The notes under the pieces were generated by a model. The model was not told where the DNA came from. It saw nothing but the letters and a program-made list of their open reading frames with translations, and ran no database searches. Position numbers and translations under genes: made by a program. Shown here in pieces: positions 8,673 through 18,038 of a stretch of 64,000 nt of DNA (position 1 is the stretch's first letter; the number at the start of each line of letters is the position of its first letter). The stretch comes from CADEEN01 sp963738425 (GTDB lineage Bacteria > Pseudomonadota > Gammaproteobacteria > Burkholderiales > Burkholderiaceae_C), in the NCBI GenBank assembly GCA_963738425.1, contig CAVTWT010000017.1, positions 1 through 64,000 on the forward strand, written 5' to 3'.

Positions 8673-9703
8673 ACTGGCGCTGCGCGGCCTCTGCCAAGCG
8701 CTTCGGCGACGTCACGGCCGTGCGCGAACTCAACCTCGAGATCGCCAGCGGCGAGTTCATCGTCCTGCTCGGCCCGAGTGGTGCCGGCAAGACGACGACG
8801 CTGCGCCTGGTGGCCGGCCTGGAACACGCCGATGCCGGTCAGGTACACATCGGAGGCTTCGACGTCACACGCACCGCGCCGGCGCTGCGCGACGTGACCT
8901 TTGTCTTCCAGCAGTACTCGCTGTACCCGCACTTGAACGTCTTCGACAACCTGGCGTTTCCGCTGCGCTCGCCGATGCGCCGCATCGCCGAAGACGAGGT
9001 CAAACGCAAGGTGACCGAGGTGGCGCGCCTGCTGCGCATCGAAGACAAGCTCGCCAACCCCGCGACCAAACTCTCGGGCGGCCAGATGCAGCGCGTGGCG
9101 ATCGGGCGCGCGCTGGTGCGCGAGCCGGCGGTGACGCTGATGGACGAGCCGCTGTCGTCCCTCGACGCCAAGCTGCGCAACGACCTGCGGCTGGAGCTGA
9201 AGCGCATCCAGCAGGACCTCGGCGCGACGATGCTCTACGTCACGCACGACCAGACCGAAGCGATGACGCTGGCCAACCGCATCGGCGTGCTCGAGCGCGG
9301 CGCACTGGTGCAGGTCGGCACGCCGCAGCAGATCTACCGCGAGCCGGTGAACGCCTATGTCGCCGCGCGCCTGGGCTCGCCGCGCATCAACCTGTTGCCG
9401 CGTGCAGCTGTCGGCGATCTGCAAGCGCCGAGTGCTGCAGCCACCATCGGCGTGCGGCCGGATGCGACGCGCCTGGCCTGGGCCAACGGCCATGACGACG
9501 GCCACGTCAAGGCGCAGGTGCGCCGCATCGAGCATCTGGGTGACCAGATCAACGTGCACATGGCGCTGGCCACGAACACAGGCGAGCATGAACTGATCAC
9601 GCTGTGCAACGACGCCACCGGCCTCGAACCCGGCCGCTCGGTGTCGGTTGCGTTCACCGCGCCGCTGTTCTTCGACGCGGCGGGGCAGCGCATCAAGGCC
9701 TGA
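8665..9703 (+). CDS. ABC importer ATPase 2, frameshifted near start
   Basis: Second nucleotide-binding subunit, about 345 residues. Walker A GPSGAGKTT, Q-loop FVFQQYSLYPHLN, canonical signature LSGGQMQR, Walker B LMDEPLSSLD, H-loop YVTHDQTEAM, then a TOBE-type C-terminal domain. The start at 8665 overlaps the end of ATPase 1 by eight bases. The first nine codons (MAELALRGL) are one frame off from the remainder; deleting one T near 8692 gives MAELALRGLAKRFGDVTAV. Its stop is 16 bases before dhaL. Confidence 0.8.
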
Positions 9704-9719
9704 ACCAGGGAGCCCAAAG

Positions 9720-10307
9720 ATGGATCTGAAAAAGACGATCGAAGCCGCGACGAAGACGCTGGTCGATCACGTCGAAGAGCTGACCACGCTCGACGCGGCG
9801 ATCGGCGACGGCGACCACGGCCTGAACATGAAGCGCGGTGCGCAGGCGATCCAGGCCAAGCTCGGCGAGCTGCAGACGATGACGCTCAACGACGCGCTGA
9901 AGACCATGGGCATGACCTGCATGTCCACCGTCGGCGGCTCGTCGGGGCCGGTGTTCGGCACGCTGCTGGTGACACTCGGCAAGGAGTTGCCGCCGCAGCC
10001 GCAAGCTGCCGACCTCGCGCGCGCGCTGGCGGCGGGCATTGCCGCGCTGAGCCGACTCGGCAAGGTGGAGGTCGGCCAGAAGACGCTGCTCGACGTGCTC
10101 GACCCGGTGCAGAAGGTGCTCGCGTCCGGCGGCGGTGACATGGTGGCGCGCGTGCGCCAATGCGCGCACGACAGTGCCGCAGCCACCGCGCACATGGACG
10201 CCATCAAGGGCCGCGCTTCGTTTCTCGGCGACCGCGCGCTCGGCCATGTGGACCCCGGCTCGCGCTCGATGGCGCTGATCATCGACGCGGTGTGTGACAC
10301 GCTTTGA
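9720..10307 (+). CDS. dhaL: Dihydroxyacetone kinase subunit DhaL
   Basis: A 195-residue nucleotide-binding subunit. The Mg-ADP-binding aspartates are seen in LDAAIGDGDHGLNMKRG, and the nucleotide loop in STVGGSSGPVFGTL. In two-subunit systems DhaL carries ADP/ATP and hands phosphate to the triose held by DhaK. ATG 9720 has GGGAG upstream. It follows the ATPase gene by 16 bases and precedes dhaK by 10, so it is within the importer operon. The order L then K is unusual. No DhaM phosphotransfer protein is present in the window. Confidence 0.9.
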   Translation: MDLKKTIEAATKTLVDHVEELTTLDAAIGDGDHGLNMKRGAQAIQAKLGELQTMTLNDALKTMGMTCMSTVGGSSGPVFGTLLVTLGKELPPQPQAADLARALAAGIAALSRLGKVEVGQKTLLDVLDPVQKVLASGGGDMVARVRQCAHDSAAATAHMDAIKGRASFLGDRALGHVDPGSRSMALIIDAVCDTL

Positions 10308-10317
10308 AAGAACTGCC

Positions 10318-11307
10318 ATGAAAAAACTGATCAACCACATCGACGCCGTGCTCACCGAGAGCCTCGACGGCTTCGCCGCGGCGCATGCCGACATCGTCAC
10401 GCTCGGCGCCGAACACCAGTTCGTGCGTCGCGCCCAGGTCAAGCCCGGCAAGGTGGCGCTGATCTCCGGCGGCGGCTCGGGCCACGAGCCGCTGCACGCC
10501 GGCTTCGTCGGCCACGGCATGCTCGACGCGGCGTGCCCGGGCCAGGTCTTCACCTCGCCGACGCCGAACCAGATGCTGGCCGCGGCACAAGCGGTGGACA
10601 GCGGCGCCGGCGTGCTGTTCATCGTCAAGAACTACAGCGGCGACATGATGAACTTCCAGATGGCCGCCGAGATGCTCGACCGCGAGAACGCGACCGTGAT
10701 CGTCAACGACGACGTCGCGGTCGAGAACTCGACCTACACGACAGGCCGGCGCGGCGTGGCCGGCACGCTGATCGTCGAGAAGATCGTCGGCGCCGCGGCC
10801 GAGCGCGGCGACAAGCTCGCGGCGCTGAAGACGCTCGGCGATGCGGTCAACAGCGCCACCGCGTCGATGGGTGTCGCGCTGACCTCATGCACCGTGCCCG
10901 CGGCCGGCAAGCCGACCTTCCAGATCGGCGCCGACGAGATGGAGATGGGCGTCGGCATCCACGGCGAGCCGGGCCGGCGCCGCGTCAAGCTCGGCACGGC
11001 CGACGAGATCGCCGCCGAGTTGACGGGCGCCATCCTCAAGGACCTGTCGCTCAAGCCCGGCCGCGAGGTCATCCTGCTCGTCAACGGCTTCGGCGGCACG
11101 CCGCTGCTCGAGCTCTACCTGATGGTCAATGCCGCGCACAAGGTGCTGGCCGGCGCCGGCATCAAGGTGGTGCGGCACCTCACCGGCCCCTTCGTCACCT
11201 CGCTGGAGATGGCCGGCTGCTCGATCACCGTCAGCGCGATCGACGACGCGTCGCTCGCGCTGTGGGACGCGCCGGTGCACACCGCCGCGCTGCGCTGGGG
11301 CCGCTAG
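10318..11307 (+). CDS. dhaK: Dihydroxyacetone kinase subunit DhaK
   Basis: A 329-residue substrate-binding subunit. The GGGSGHEPLHAGFVG segment near residue 52 holds the histidine that binds dihydroxyacetone covalently in this family. IVKNYSGDMMNFQMAAE and VIVNDDVAVENS are further family blocks. It probably phosphorylates the triose (or a related ketose such as erythrulose) delivered by the ABC importer upstream. It ends the operon, 12 bases before the convergent haem peroxidase gene. Length and motifs are complete. Confidence 0.92.
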   Translation: MKKLINHIDAVLTESLDGFAAAHADIVTLGAEHQFVRRAQVKPGKVALISGGGSGHEPLHAGFVGHGMLDAACPGQVFTSPTPNQMLAAAQAVDSGAGVLFIVKNYSGDMMNFQMAAEMLDRENATVIVNDDVAVENSTYTTGRRGVAGTLIVEKIVGAAAERGDKLAALKTLGDAVNSATASMGVALTSCTVPAAGKPTFQIGADEMEMGVGIHGEPGRRRVKLGTADEIAAELTGAILKDLSLKPGREVILLVNGFGGTPLLELYLMVNAAHKVLAGAGIKVVRHLTGPFVTSLEMAGCSITVSAIDDASLALWDAPVHTAALRWGR

Positions 11308-11319
11308 TCCAGCACGCGG

Positions 11320-12833
11320 TCACCCCAATGGGTTGATCACACCGGCGGCGGGGATGTTGCCCTGGCCCTTCTTCGCTTCGATGAACTTGAAGAGGTCAGC
11401 CAGTTTGAACTTGCCGTCCTGTGACGGCAGCTCCGGCGACGGCGACGAAAGCACGCTTTCCGGATCGTCCTTCAGCAAACCGACGAACACTTCGGCGACG
11501 ATGGTGGCGCCGACCGGTCCGAGGTGCTTGCCGCCAGTCTTGACCTCTGCTTCTCTCAGCAGGTAGAACCACAGCGGCGTCTGCGTCGCGATGTTGAACT
11601 TCTTGATCACGTCGCCGCCAACGCCGCTCTTCAGCTTGGCCGCGCTGAGGACGGGCAGACCCATCCGCGTTGCGACGGCCTGGCCCGAGGGCAGCCTGTA
11701 GTGCTTGGAGCCTCGCTTCAGGTTCATCTCGGCCAGCGGCGTTTGCGCCTGTCCGATCAGCAATTGATCGGACAAGGACGCGTCGATCGACATCGCCATC
11801 TGCGGCTTGGGGCCGAGGCCGGGGAAGAACTGCCGCCAGTCGAGCAGCCAGTTGGTCGGGTAGCGGGGCAGGCCGAAGAAGCCGCCATCACCGGTGAAGG
11901 TGAAGGCCAGGCGGAAATCCGTGGTCGGTCCGAAGACTTTGTTGAAGTGGTATTTCGAGCGCACCATGCTGTGCCCGAAGCGGTAGGCCGCACCCGAGAA
12001 CTCGAGTGGAATGAAGGGCTCGGTGGCCAGCTCGCCGGGGCCGATCTTGTAGAACTTGAGTTCCTTCAGCGCGTCCTTCACCGCCTTTTTGCCGCAGATC
12101 AGCGGCAGGAACTGGTTGAGCAGGATGCGCTGGTAGTGGTGAATCACCATCTTGCGCATGTCGTGAAACGACGACTGGGGGAAGTGCAGGCACAGCGCGT
12201 TGTGAAAGTGCAGCAAGGTGCGGTGCAGTTGGGCGACGATCAGGTTCTCGTCGTTGCGCTTGTCGCCGATGATCGCCGTGCGTTCGGACAGGCTGTCGCA
12301 GGCGCGCGGCAAGTCGTAGCTGGCGCCATCCTGCGCGATGACCTTGGCGATCGGTGCCGCCGGGCGCGCCGGCGGCCTGGCTGGATCACCGGGCCGATCA
12401 GGAACTGCGAGGCCGTGCCACTGCTGTCGCGCCGGTAGAGAAACGGTTGGTCGCGCGGCCCCGAGCCATAGAGGTTGTCGAGGTCGAGCGCCGGCGTGCG
12501 GAAGTTGGTGAGGTCATCGACGTCGACCGCGTTCTCGCCGAGGCTGGTCGGATCGAAGGTGATGTCGTGGTCGACGAACTGGCCGAAGTAGGTGAAGCCC
12601 GCGGGAATGACGCCGATCTTCTGCCCCGGCGCGTGCATGGCCTTGCCCAACTCGACAGCCACCTGTTCGTCCTTGGCGGGGTCGCCGGTGGTCCACGGCG
12701 AGCTGGCGAGTTCCGGGAACAGCAGGCCGAAGCGGCCCGGCTTGACGAGGTTGCTGCGCACCGCGTTGGCTTCGGCGGTGTTGCGGCCATGGTTGGTGGG
12801 CTGTGACGGTTTCGGTGTCTTGGGCGATGCCAT
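11320..12833 (-). CDS. Animal-type haem peroxidase, frameshifted
   Basis: About 505 residues of the peroxidase-cyclooxygenase superfamily. The distal haem histidine and adjacent calcium-ligand aspartate appear in YFGQFVDHDITFDPTS. NDENLIVAQLHRTLLHFHNALC follows the family pattern, and the proximal histidine is in AAYRFGHSMVRSKYHF. No signal peptide is evident. ATG 12833 has AGGAGA seven bases upstream. One base appears to be missing between about 12350 and 12385, joining FLIGPVIQP in one frame to IAKVIAQDGASYDLPRACD in the next. This is one of few deletions among the window's breaks. It follows the gene at 12845-13798 by 11 bases, so the two are probably co-transcribed. Confidence 0.85.
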
Positions 12834-12844
12834 GCGAAGGTCTC

Positions 12845-13798
12845 CTAAGCGTGTGGATGGTCGATGGGTCCCTCGGCGCCGTGCGCCACATTCGAGTACA
12901 TGAACTGCACGGGCAAGCGCAACTTGCGCGGCCGGTCCTGTACTTCTTTGAACACGAGGCGGAAGTCGCCGGCTTGGCCGGCCGCGAAGATCGGCTGGTC
13001 GCCGACCTCCTGCCCACTGCGCGACACCCAGCCGAGAAAGTCGTCGTCGCCTTTTGCGTTGGCGTCGTTGACGTCGGGATCGGTGCGGAACTCGTTGAGT
13101 TCGTGGTACAGCGTGGCGACGACGTTCTTCCACGGTTTGTTGAAGACCGCGATGCCGTTTTCGCGGCCGTCGGGCAGGTGCTCCGAGTACGCGTTGGCCG
13201 AGTAGTACAAGGTCACCCGTTTGCCGGCACGCTGAAAGTGCACCGAGCCGTGGTAGCCGCCGAGGCCGTTCATCGAACTCGACGTGCCGAGCTTGAGCAC
13301 CGTGGCGCTGGGCAGGACCAGGTTGAACAGGCAGCTGCCGAGCGACGTCTTCTTGAGCAGGCCGCTGTCGTACAGCGCGATCAACTCGGCCTCGACATCG
13401 GCCTGATCGAGCCGCTTGGGCTTGTCTTCATCGACCACAAACGAGTCACGCATGTCGCAGCTGAGTTGGGCGCCGGGGAAGTACTGCGCCATGACGTTGT
13501 TGAGTTTCTTCTGCCGCATGGCGCGCAGGGTGGCGGCATCGATCGAGTTCACGTCCTCGTCGCTCCACGACGGCGCGCCGCCGAGGTAGATGTTCTGGAA
13601 CTCCATCTGCGGCACCACCTTGCCGCCGAAGAAGATCAGGTCCTCGATCGGCGCCGGGTCGATGCCCGGCGCGATGGCGCGCGGCCGTGCCCACACGCCG
13701 CTGGGCAGCGCTGCGCGCAGGTAGTAGCGCGACTCGGCGAGTGACCCGGGGCGCACCTGCATGCACATGGGTCGTGGTGAAGCGCGGTAGCGGGGCAT
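12845..13798 (-). CDS. Unrecognised protein paired with haem peroxidase
   Basis: A 317-residue soluble-looking protein; I do not recognise the family. It begins MPRYRASPRPMCMQVRPGS after an AAGGAG six bases upstream of ATG 13798. A notable segment near the C-terminal third is VVATLYHELNEFRTDPDVND; its HELNE could ligate metal but is not a standard HEXXH zinc-protease motif. The N-terminal part has IEDLIFFGGKVVPQMEFQNIYLGG. It sits directly upstream of the peroxidase gene with an 11-base gap, suggesting a shared operon and function. Confidence 0.7.
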   Translation of the reverse strand: MPRYRASPRPMCMQVRPGSLAESRYYLRAALPSGVWARPRAIAPGIDPAPIEDLIFFGGKVVPQMEFQNIYLGGAPSWSDEDVNSIDAATLRAMRQKKLNNVMAQYFPGAQLSCDMRDSFVVDEDKPKRLDQADVEAELIALYDSGLLKKTSLGSCLFNLVLPSATVLKLGTSSSMNGLGGYHGSVHFQRAGKRVTLYYSANAYSEHLPDGRENGIAVFNKPWKNVVATLYHELNEFRTDPDVNDANAKGDDDFLGWVSRSGQEVGDQPIFAAGQAGDFRLVFKEVQDRPRKLRLPVQFMYSNVAHGAEGPIDHPHA

Positions 13799-13964
13799 GT
13801 GCAGGCTCCTTCGTTGTGCATCGTTCAGCGGGCGGCGCGATGATGTGGCGCGCGCGCCGTGGTGGGCATCCCCAAGACAATCTAGGGAGAGCCTGTCGCG
13901 GTGCGGCATCGCTGCGTATGCTGCGCGGCAGCTGCGGTGTGTCGCAGCGTTGCAGGAGTTCGGC

Positions 13965-15128
13965 ATGTCACTGCTCTACCCGCACCGGGCCAAGCCCATC
14001 AAGGGCGTCGCTGCTTTCAAGTCGATCAGCGAAGACACAACGCCTTCGCAAGCCGCCGTGCTGCTCTCGCTGGGCAATCAGATCCGGGGCGGCGACACGC
14101 CGTTGCGGGCGCGTGCGGCGGCGCAGAAGCGCAAGGACTTTGTCGCCGACGAACCCGAAGCGGCGTTCCCCGTGCCCAAGTTGCGCGGCGTCGATGGGCC
14201 GATTCCGTTCGACGACAGCCGGGCGCGCTTGAAGGCCAATTACGCCTACGCGCCGCGCCAGCGCCGCGCGGACGCGGACGACTTCTACCGCTATGAGACC
14301 GTGTACCGCGAGAGTGCCGAGAAACTGTTTGCAAAGCCGGTGGCCGCCAACGCAGCGGACCTGTTCGCGCTCTGTCTGGACCATCCGAAGCAACTGGTGC
14401 GCATCGCGGCGGCGATCTCATCGATGCGCCTGACCACGCGGCCGCAACTGAACGTGAAGATCCTCGTGGACGGTCTGAAGAGCGCCGACCAGCTCGAACG
14501 CTCTGTCGCCGCCACCGGCCTCGCACGCTTCTACCCGGAGCACCCGGCGCTGCGCCCTCTGTCGCGCGGCAAGACGGCGCGGCGCGTGAAACGGCCTCGC
14601 GAGACGGCGATGCTGATTCACGGCACCTGGGCCAGCGACTCCGCGTGGTACCAGCCCGGCGGCGACTTTCACAAGCACATCAAGGCGCTCAGGCCCGATC
14701 TGTACGGCGCGGCGGACTTCTTCAAGTGGAGTGGCGGCTGGAGCGACGGCGCGCGTCTGGACGGCGCGACGGCGCTGAAGCAGTGGGTAGAGTCACGCAA
14801 TGAATCGGGGCTCGATCTGATCGGCCATAGCCATGGCGCCAACGTCATGCTCAAGGCCACGGAGCTGGGCCTGCGCATCGGCAAGGCGGTGCTGCTGAGC
14901 TGCCCCGTGCACGTCGACAAGTACTTCCCGAACTTTGCCAACGTGCAGACGCCGCTGTTCGCGGTGCGGGTGCACATGGACCTGGTGGTCATCGCCGATG
15001 GCGGCGGCCAGCGCTTCAGGCACCCGGACATCAAGGAGATCACGCTGCCGATCTGGTTCGACCACGGCGCGTCGCACGAACCGCAGGTCTGGAAAGACAA
15101 CAATGTGGCGCAGAAAATAGCGCTGTGA
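13965..15128 (+). CDS. Alpha/beta hydrolase with N-terminal helical-repeat region
   Basis: A 387-residue protein. The C-terminal half is an alpha/beta hydrolase: oxyanion segment AMLIHGTWASDSAWY, nucleophile serine in LIGHSHGANVML, and a candidate catalytic histidine in WFDHGASHEPQVW. The N-terminal part (about 100-220) is alanine/leucine-rich with HEAT-like helices (DLFALCLDHPKQLVRIAAA, LLVDGLKSADQLERSVAAT pattern). ATG 13965 follows GCAGGAG. The gene is divergent from the peroxidase pair and overlaps the next gene by four bases. The substrate is unknown; esterase or lipase activity is an inference. Confidence 0.75.
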   Translation: MSLLYPHRAKPIKGVAAFKSISEDTTPSQAAVLLSLGNQIRGGDTPLRARAAAQKRKDFVADEPEAAFPVPKLRGVDGPIPFDDSRARLKANYAYAPRQRRADADDFYRYETVYRESAEKLFAKPVAANAADLFALCLDHPKQLVRIAAAISSMRLTTRPQLNVKILVDGLKSADQLERSVAATGLARFYPEHPALRPLSRGKTARRVKRPRETAMLIHGTWASDSAWYQPGGDFHKHIKALRPDLYGAADFFKWSGGWSDGARLDGATALKQWVESRNESGLDLIGHSHGANVMLKATELGLRIGKAVLLSCPVHVDKYFPNFANVQTPLFAVRVHMDLVVIADGGGQRFRHPDIKEITLPIWFDHGASHEPQVWKDNNVAQKIAL

Positions 15129-15469
15129 AACTGGGTGAGTCCGCTGCGGTCTTCTCTGCCTATGGCGTCTGGCGCGCCACGGGTTCGGCGCGCGCCGGCG
15201 CCGTGGTCGCCAACGCGCTGGCCTCTGCCGATGAAACGAACCGGACCGCTGCCGGTGTGCTGCTGGTGCGTGCGGCCACGCGCTCTTTGCCGCTGCTGCG
15301 AGGCAACCTGAAGCGCGGCGTGGCGGTGGCGCTGTCGTTGCGGCTGCTCGGCGACATTGGCGCCGCAGAGGCCGTGCGCGACATCGAGCCCTTCGTCGGC
15401 AGCGGCGACCCGGCGATTGCGCGTGCGGCAGCGGACGCGCTGAAAGCGCTCGGCACCAGCGCTAAATGA
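15125..15469 (+). CDS. Small HEAT-repeat-like protein
   Basis: A 114-residue alanine-rich helical protein starting at GTG 15125, overlapping the hydrolase stop (GTGA). Segments such as VALSLRLLGDIGAAEAVRDIEP and DPAIARAAADALKALG follow HEAT/PBS-lyase-like repeat spacing. The coupling to the hydrolase, which itself has similar repeats, suggests a partner or regulatory subunit. It ends overlapping the convergent oxidoreductase gene by eight bases. Confidence 0.65.
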   Translation: MKLGESAAVFSAYGVWRATGSARAGAVVANALASADETNRTAAGVLLVRAATRSLPLLRGNLKRGVAVALSLRLLGDIGAAEAVRDIEPFVGSGDPAIARAAADALKALGTSAK

Positions 15470-16603
15470 CGTTGACTTCGCGCAGCGGCTTGATTGCGTT
15501 GCACACGCTCGGGCGACAGCGCTTGCAAGTCGATCGCACCCCAGCTGCCGCCGGTGATGAACGACGCCAAGCCGCGCCCCACGGCCAGCGCGTGCTGCAT
15601 GCCGTGCCCGGAGAACCCGCAGGCGGTGAAGGCGTTGCGCCAGCCGGGCAGGGCGCCGACCAGGCCGTTGTGGTCGAAGGTGTTCATCTCGTAGTAGCCG
15701 GCCCAGGCCGAGCGCACGCGCAGCGCTTCGAAGGCCGGGATGCGCGCGGCCAGCGCCGGCCAGAGCTGGGCCTCGAATTGTTCGAGGTCGATGGCGTCGA
15801 GCGGCGTGTCGTCGGCGTCGTCGCCGCGCGGTGGCGCTCCGGCAAGGAAGCCGGCGCCTTCGGGACGCATCCACACGCCCGATGGATCGATGATCAGCGG
15901 GCAACCGGGGAGCTTGGCCGGCGAGTCGAGCACGAAGACATCGCGCTTCTTCGCGCTCACCGGCAGCGCGACGTTCAATGCGGCAGCCAGCGGTGCGCTC
16001 CATGCACCGGCGGCGATGAGCACCTGATCGGTCTCGTACCGCTGGCCCTCGGCATCCACCACGCCGAGCACGCGCGACCCTTCTACGTCGAAGCGTTGCG
16101 CATCGGCGCGCACGAAGCGCGTGCCAAGTCCGATCGCGTCGCGCCGCAAGCGCTGGTGCAGGGCCGGGCCGTCGAACCAGCCTTCGCCGCGCGCGCCCCA
16201 ACTGCCAAGCGCGATGTCGTCCACGGCGAGCCAGGGCCAGCGCGCGCGCAGCGCAGCGCGGTCGAGCAGGCGAATGTCGGCGCCTGCGCTGCGTTGCACG
16301 GCGTTGAGCGTCTCGAGTGTCTGGGCGCCGGCTTCCGTGGCCAGGTAGAGGTAGCCCGCTTCGACAAACTGCAGCTCGTCGCGCCACGGCCGACATCAGC
16401 TCGAGGCTGGCCTGCGAGAGGGCGATGTTCAGCGGCGTCGAGAACTGCTGGCGGATCGAACTGGCCGACAGTGCGCTCGACGCGCTGCGGTAGGTCGGGT
16501 CGCGCTCGAGCACGGTGGCGTGCACGCCGTGCTCGCGGGCGAGGAAGTAGGCGACGGCGGAGCCGATCACGCCACCGCCGATGATCACTAAACTGAATGC
16601 CAT
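15462..16603 (-). CDS. FAD-dependent oxidoreductase (DAO family), two frameshifts
   Basis: About 380 residues. The N-terminal dinucleotide-binding motif is VIIGGGVIGSAVAYFL. It carries the DAO-type SALSASSIRQQFS segment and a C-terminal MNTFDHNGLVGALPGWRNAFTACGFSGHGMQHALAVGRGLA, characteristic of sarcosine/hydroxyproline/D-amino-acid oxidases and dehydrogenases. The protein is rebuilt by dropping one base near 16383 (restoring RDELQFVEAGYLYLATEAG) and one near 15501 (restoring the end ERVNAIKPLREVNVI). The start codon at 16603 overlaps the start codon of the divergent reductase gene. The pair fits imino/amino acid catabolism. Confidence 0.75.
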
Positions 16604-17537
16604 GGAGCTGCGAGTCTATTCAGCCGAAGAAGTCCATGCCGCGCTGCCGTGGGCCGATCTTGCCGACGCACTCGAAGACGCCTTCATCGCCGGCGATGCC
16701 GAGGCTCCGTTGCGCCACGCGCATGCGCTGCCCGGCGACGGCTCGCTGCTGCTGATGCCGGCCTGGTCGCCCGATGCGCTGGGCGTCAAGCTGGTCACGG
16801 TGATGCCAGGCGCCGCCGCACGCGGCGCAGGCACCGTGCAGGCGAGCTACCTGCTGCTCGACCGGCACACTGGCGCACCCGTCGCGCTGATCGACGGCGA
16901 AGCGCTGACGCTGCGCCGCACTGCCGCCGCATCGGCGCTGGCCGCGCAGCATCTGGCGCGGCCCGATGCCGAGCGCCTGCTCGTCATCGGCACAGGCCGC
17001 CTGGCGCCGTGGATGGCACAGGCGCACGTGGCCTTGCAGCCGGCGCTGGTGCATGTCGAGGTCTGGGGCCGCAATGCCGATGCCGCCGAAGATGTGGTCG
17101 AGGCCTTGCGCGAGGAAGGCATCGACGCCGAGGTGGCGCTGGACCTGCGTGCGGCGGTCGAGAAGGCCGATCTGATCAGCTGTGCAACGACATCGCGCGC
17201 GCCGCTGCTGCGCGGGGCCTGGCTGCGCGAGGGCACTCATCTCGATCTGGTCGGCGGCTTTCGCCGCGACATGCGCGAAGCCGACGACGCCACGATCCTG
17301 CGCGCGCGTGTGGTGGTCGATACCTATGCCGGCGCGCTCAGTGAAGCCGGTGATCTGACGCAGCCGATCGAGCGCGGCGTGATCACGCGCGAGCATGTGG
17401 TGGGCGAGCTGGCGCAGGTGCTGCGCGGCGAGGTGCGCGGGCGCTTGTCGCCGCAGGACATCACGCTGTTCAAGTCGGTCGGCACTGCGCTCGAAGATCT
17501 CGCAGCAGCGTCGCTTGTGGTCAGCCGCCGCGCTTGA
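16602..17537 (+). CDS. Ornithine cyclodeaminase / mu-crystallin family protein
   Basis: A 311-residue NAD(P)-binding protein of the OCD/mu-crystallin family. Typical blocks are KLVTVMPG, LIDGEALTLRRTAAASALA, LLVIGTGRLAPWMAQAH (dinucleotide loop, with GTG in place of the more usual GxG-x2-A pattern), and DLVGGFRRDMREADD. Many members reduce delta-1-pyrroline-2-carboxylate or piperideine carboxylate rather than deaminate ornithine, which suits the neighbouring FAD amino-acid oxidoreductase. The start at 16602 shares CATG with the opposite gene; an ATG at 16581 is an alternative. It overlaps the convergent lspA by 17 bases. Confidence 0.8.
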   Translation: MELRVYSAEEVHAALPWADLADALEDAFIAGDAEAPLRHAHALPGDGSLLLMPAWSPDALGVKLVTVMPGAAARGAGTVQASYLLLDRHTGAPVALIDGEALTLRRTAAASALAAQHLARPDAERLLVIGTGRLAPWMAQAHVALQPALVHVEVWGRNADAAEDVVEALREEGIDAEVALDLRAAVEKADLISCATTSRAPLLRGAWLREGTHLDLVGGFRRDMREADDATILRARVVVDTYAGALSEAGDLTQPIERGVITREHVVGELAQVLRGEVRGRLSPQDITLFKSVGTALEDLAAASLVVSRRA

Positions 17538-18036
17538 CGCGCAGGATTTCATCGACGATCAAGAGCACGGCGCCGAGCGTGATCGCGCTGTCGGCGAGGT
17601 TGAAGGTCGGAAAGTAGCCGCCGCGGAAGATCGGCTCCAGCAGCGCGATGCGGAACTGCAGGAAATCGACCACGTAGCCGTGCAGCGCACGGTCGATCAC
17701 GTTGCCGAGCGCGCCGCCCATGATCATCGTCACGGCAAAGCAGAACAGTTTCTGCGCCGGGTACTTCTTCAGCATCCAGACGATGAAGCCGGTGGCCACG
17801 ACGCCCAGGCCGATGAAGAACCAGCGCTGCCAGCCCGAGGCGCCGGCGAGGAAGGAGAACGCCGCGCCCGTGTTGTGGTGGCGCGCCAGGTTGAAGAACG
17901 ACGTGATCGGCTGGGTGTCGTTGAGCTGGAAGCTGCCGAGGATCAGCGTCTTGGTGAGCTGGTCGAGCACGATGACCAGCAGCGCCAGGCCGAGCCAGAG
18001 CGCGAGGCTCGGCGCCCCCGTGGAGTCCTTCGACAT
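17521..18036 (-). CDS. lspA: Lipoprotein signal peptidase (signal peptidase II)
   Basis: A 171-residue inner-membrane aspartic protease that cleaves prolipoprotein signal peptides. Four membrane segments are visible, starting at ALWLGLALLVIVLDQLTK. The catalytic aspartates fall in GNVIDRALHGYVVDF and PTFNLADSAITLG. The start follows the ileS stop by two bases (TGAGCATG), so it is translationally coupled to ileS, the usual arrangement. The reading frame is intact. Confidence 0.95.
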   Translation of the reverse strand: MSKDSTGAPSLALWLGLALLVIVLDQLTKTLILGSFQLNDTQPITSFFNLARHHNTGAAFSFLAGASGWQRWFFIGLGVVATGFIVWMLKKYPAQKLFCFAVTMIMGGALGNVIDRALHGYVVDFLQFRIALLEPIFRGGYFPTFNLADSAITLGAVLLIVDEILRVKRGG

Positions 18037-18038
18037 GC

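Noticed and set aside
7361..9703. 780-residue tandem ATPase fusion
   Set aside because: Two indels (about 8520 and 8692) make the frames join; with correction, ATPase 1 stops at 8672 and ATPase 2 starts at 8665.
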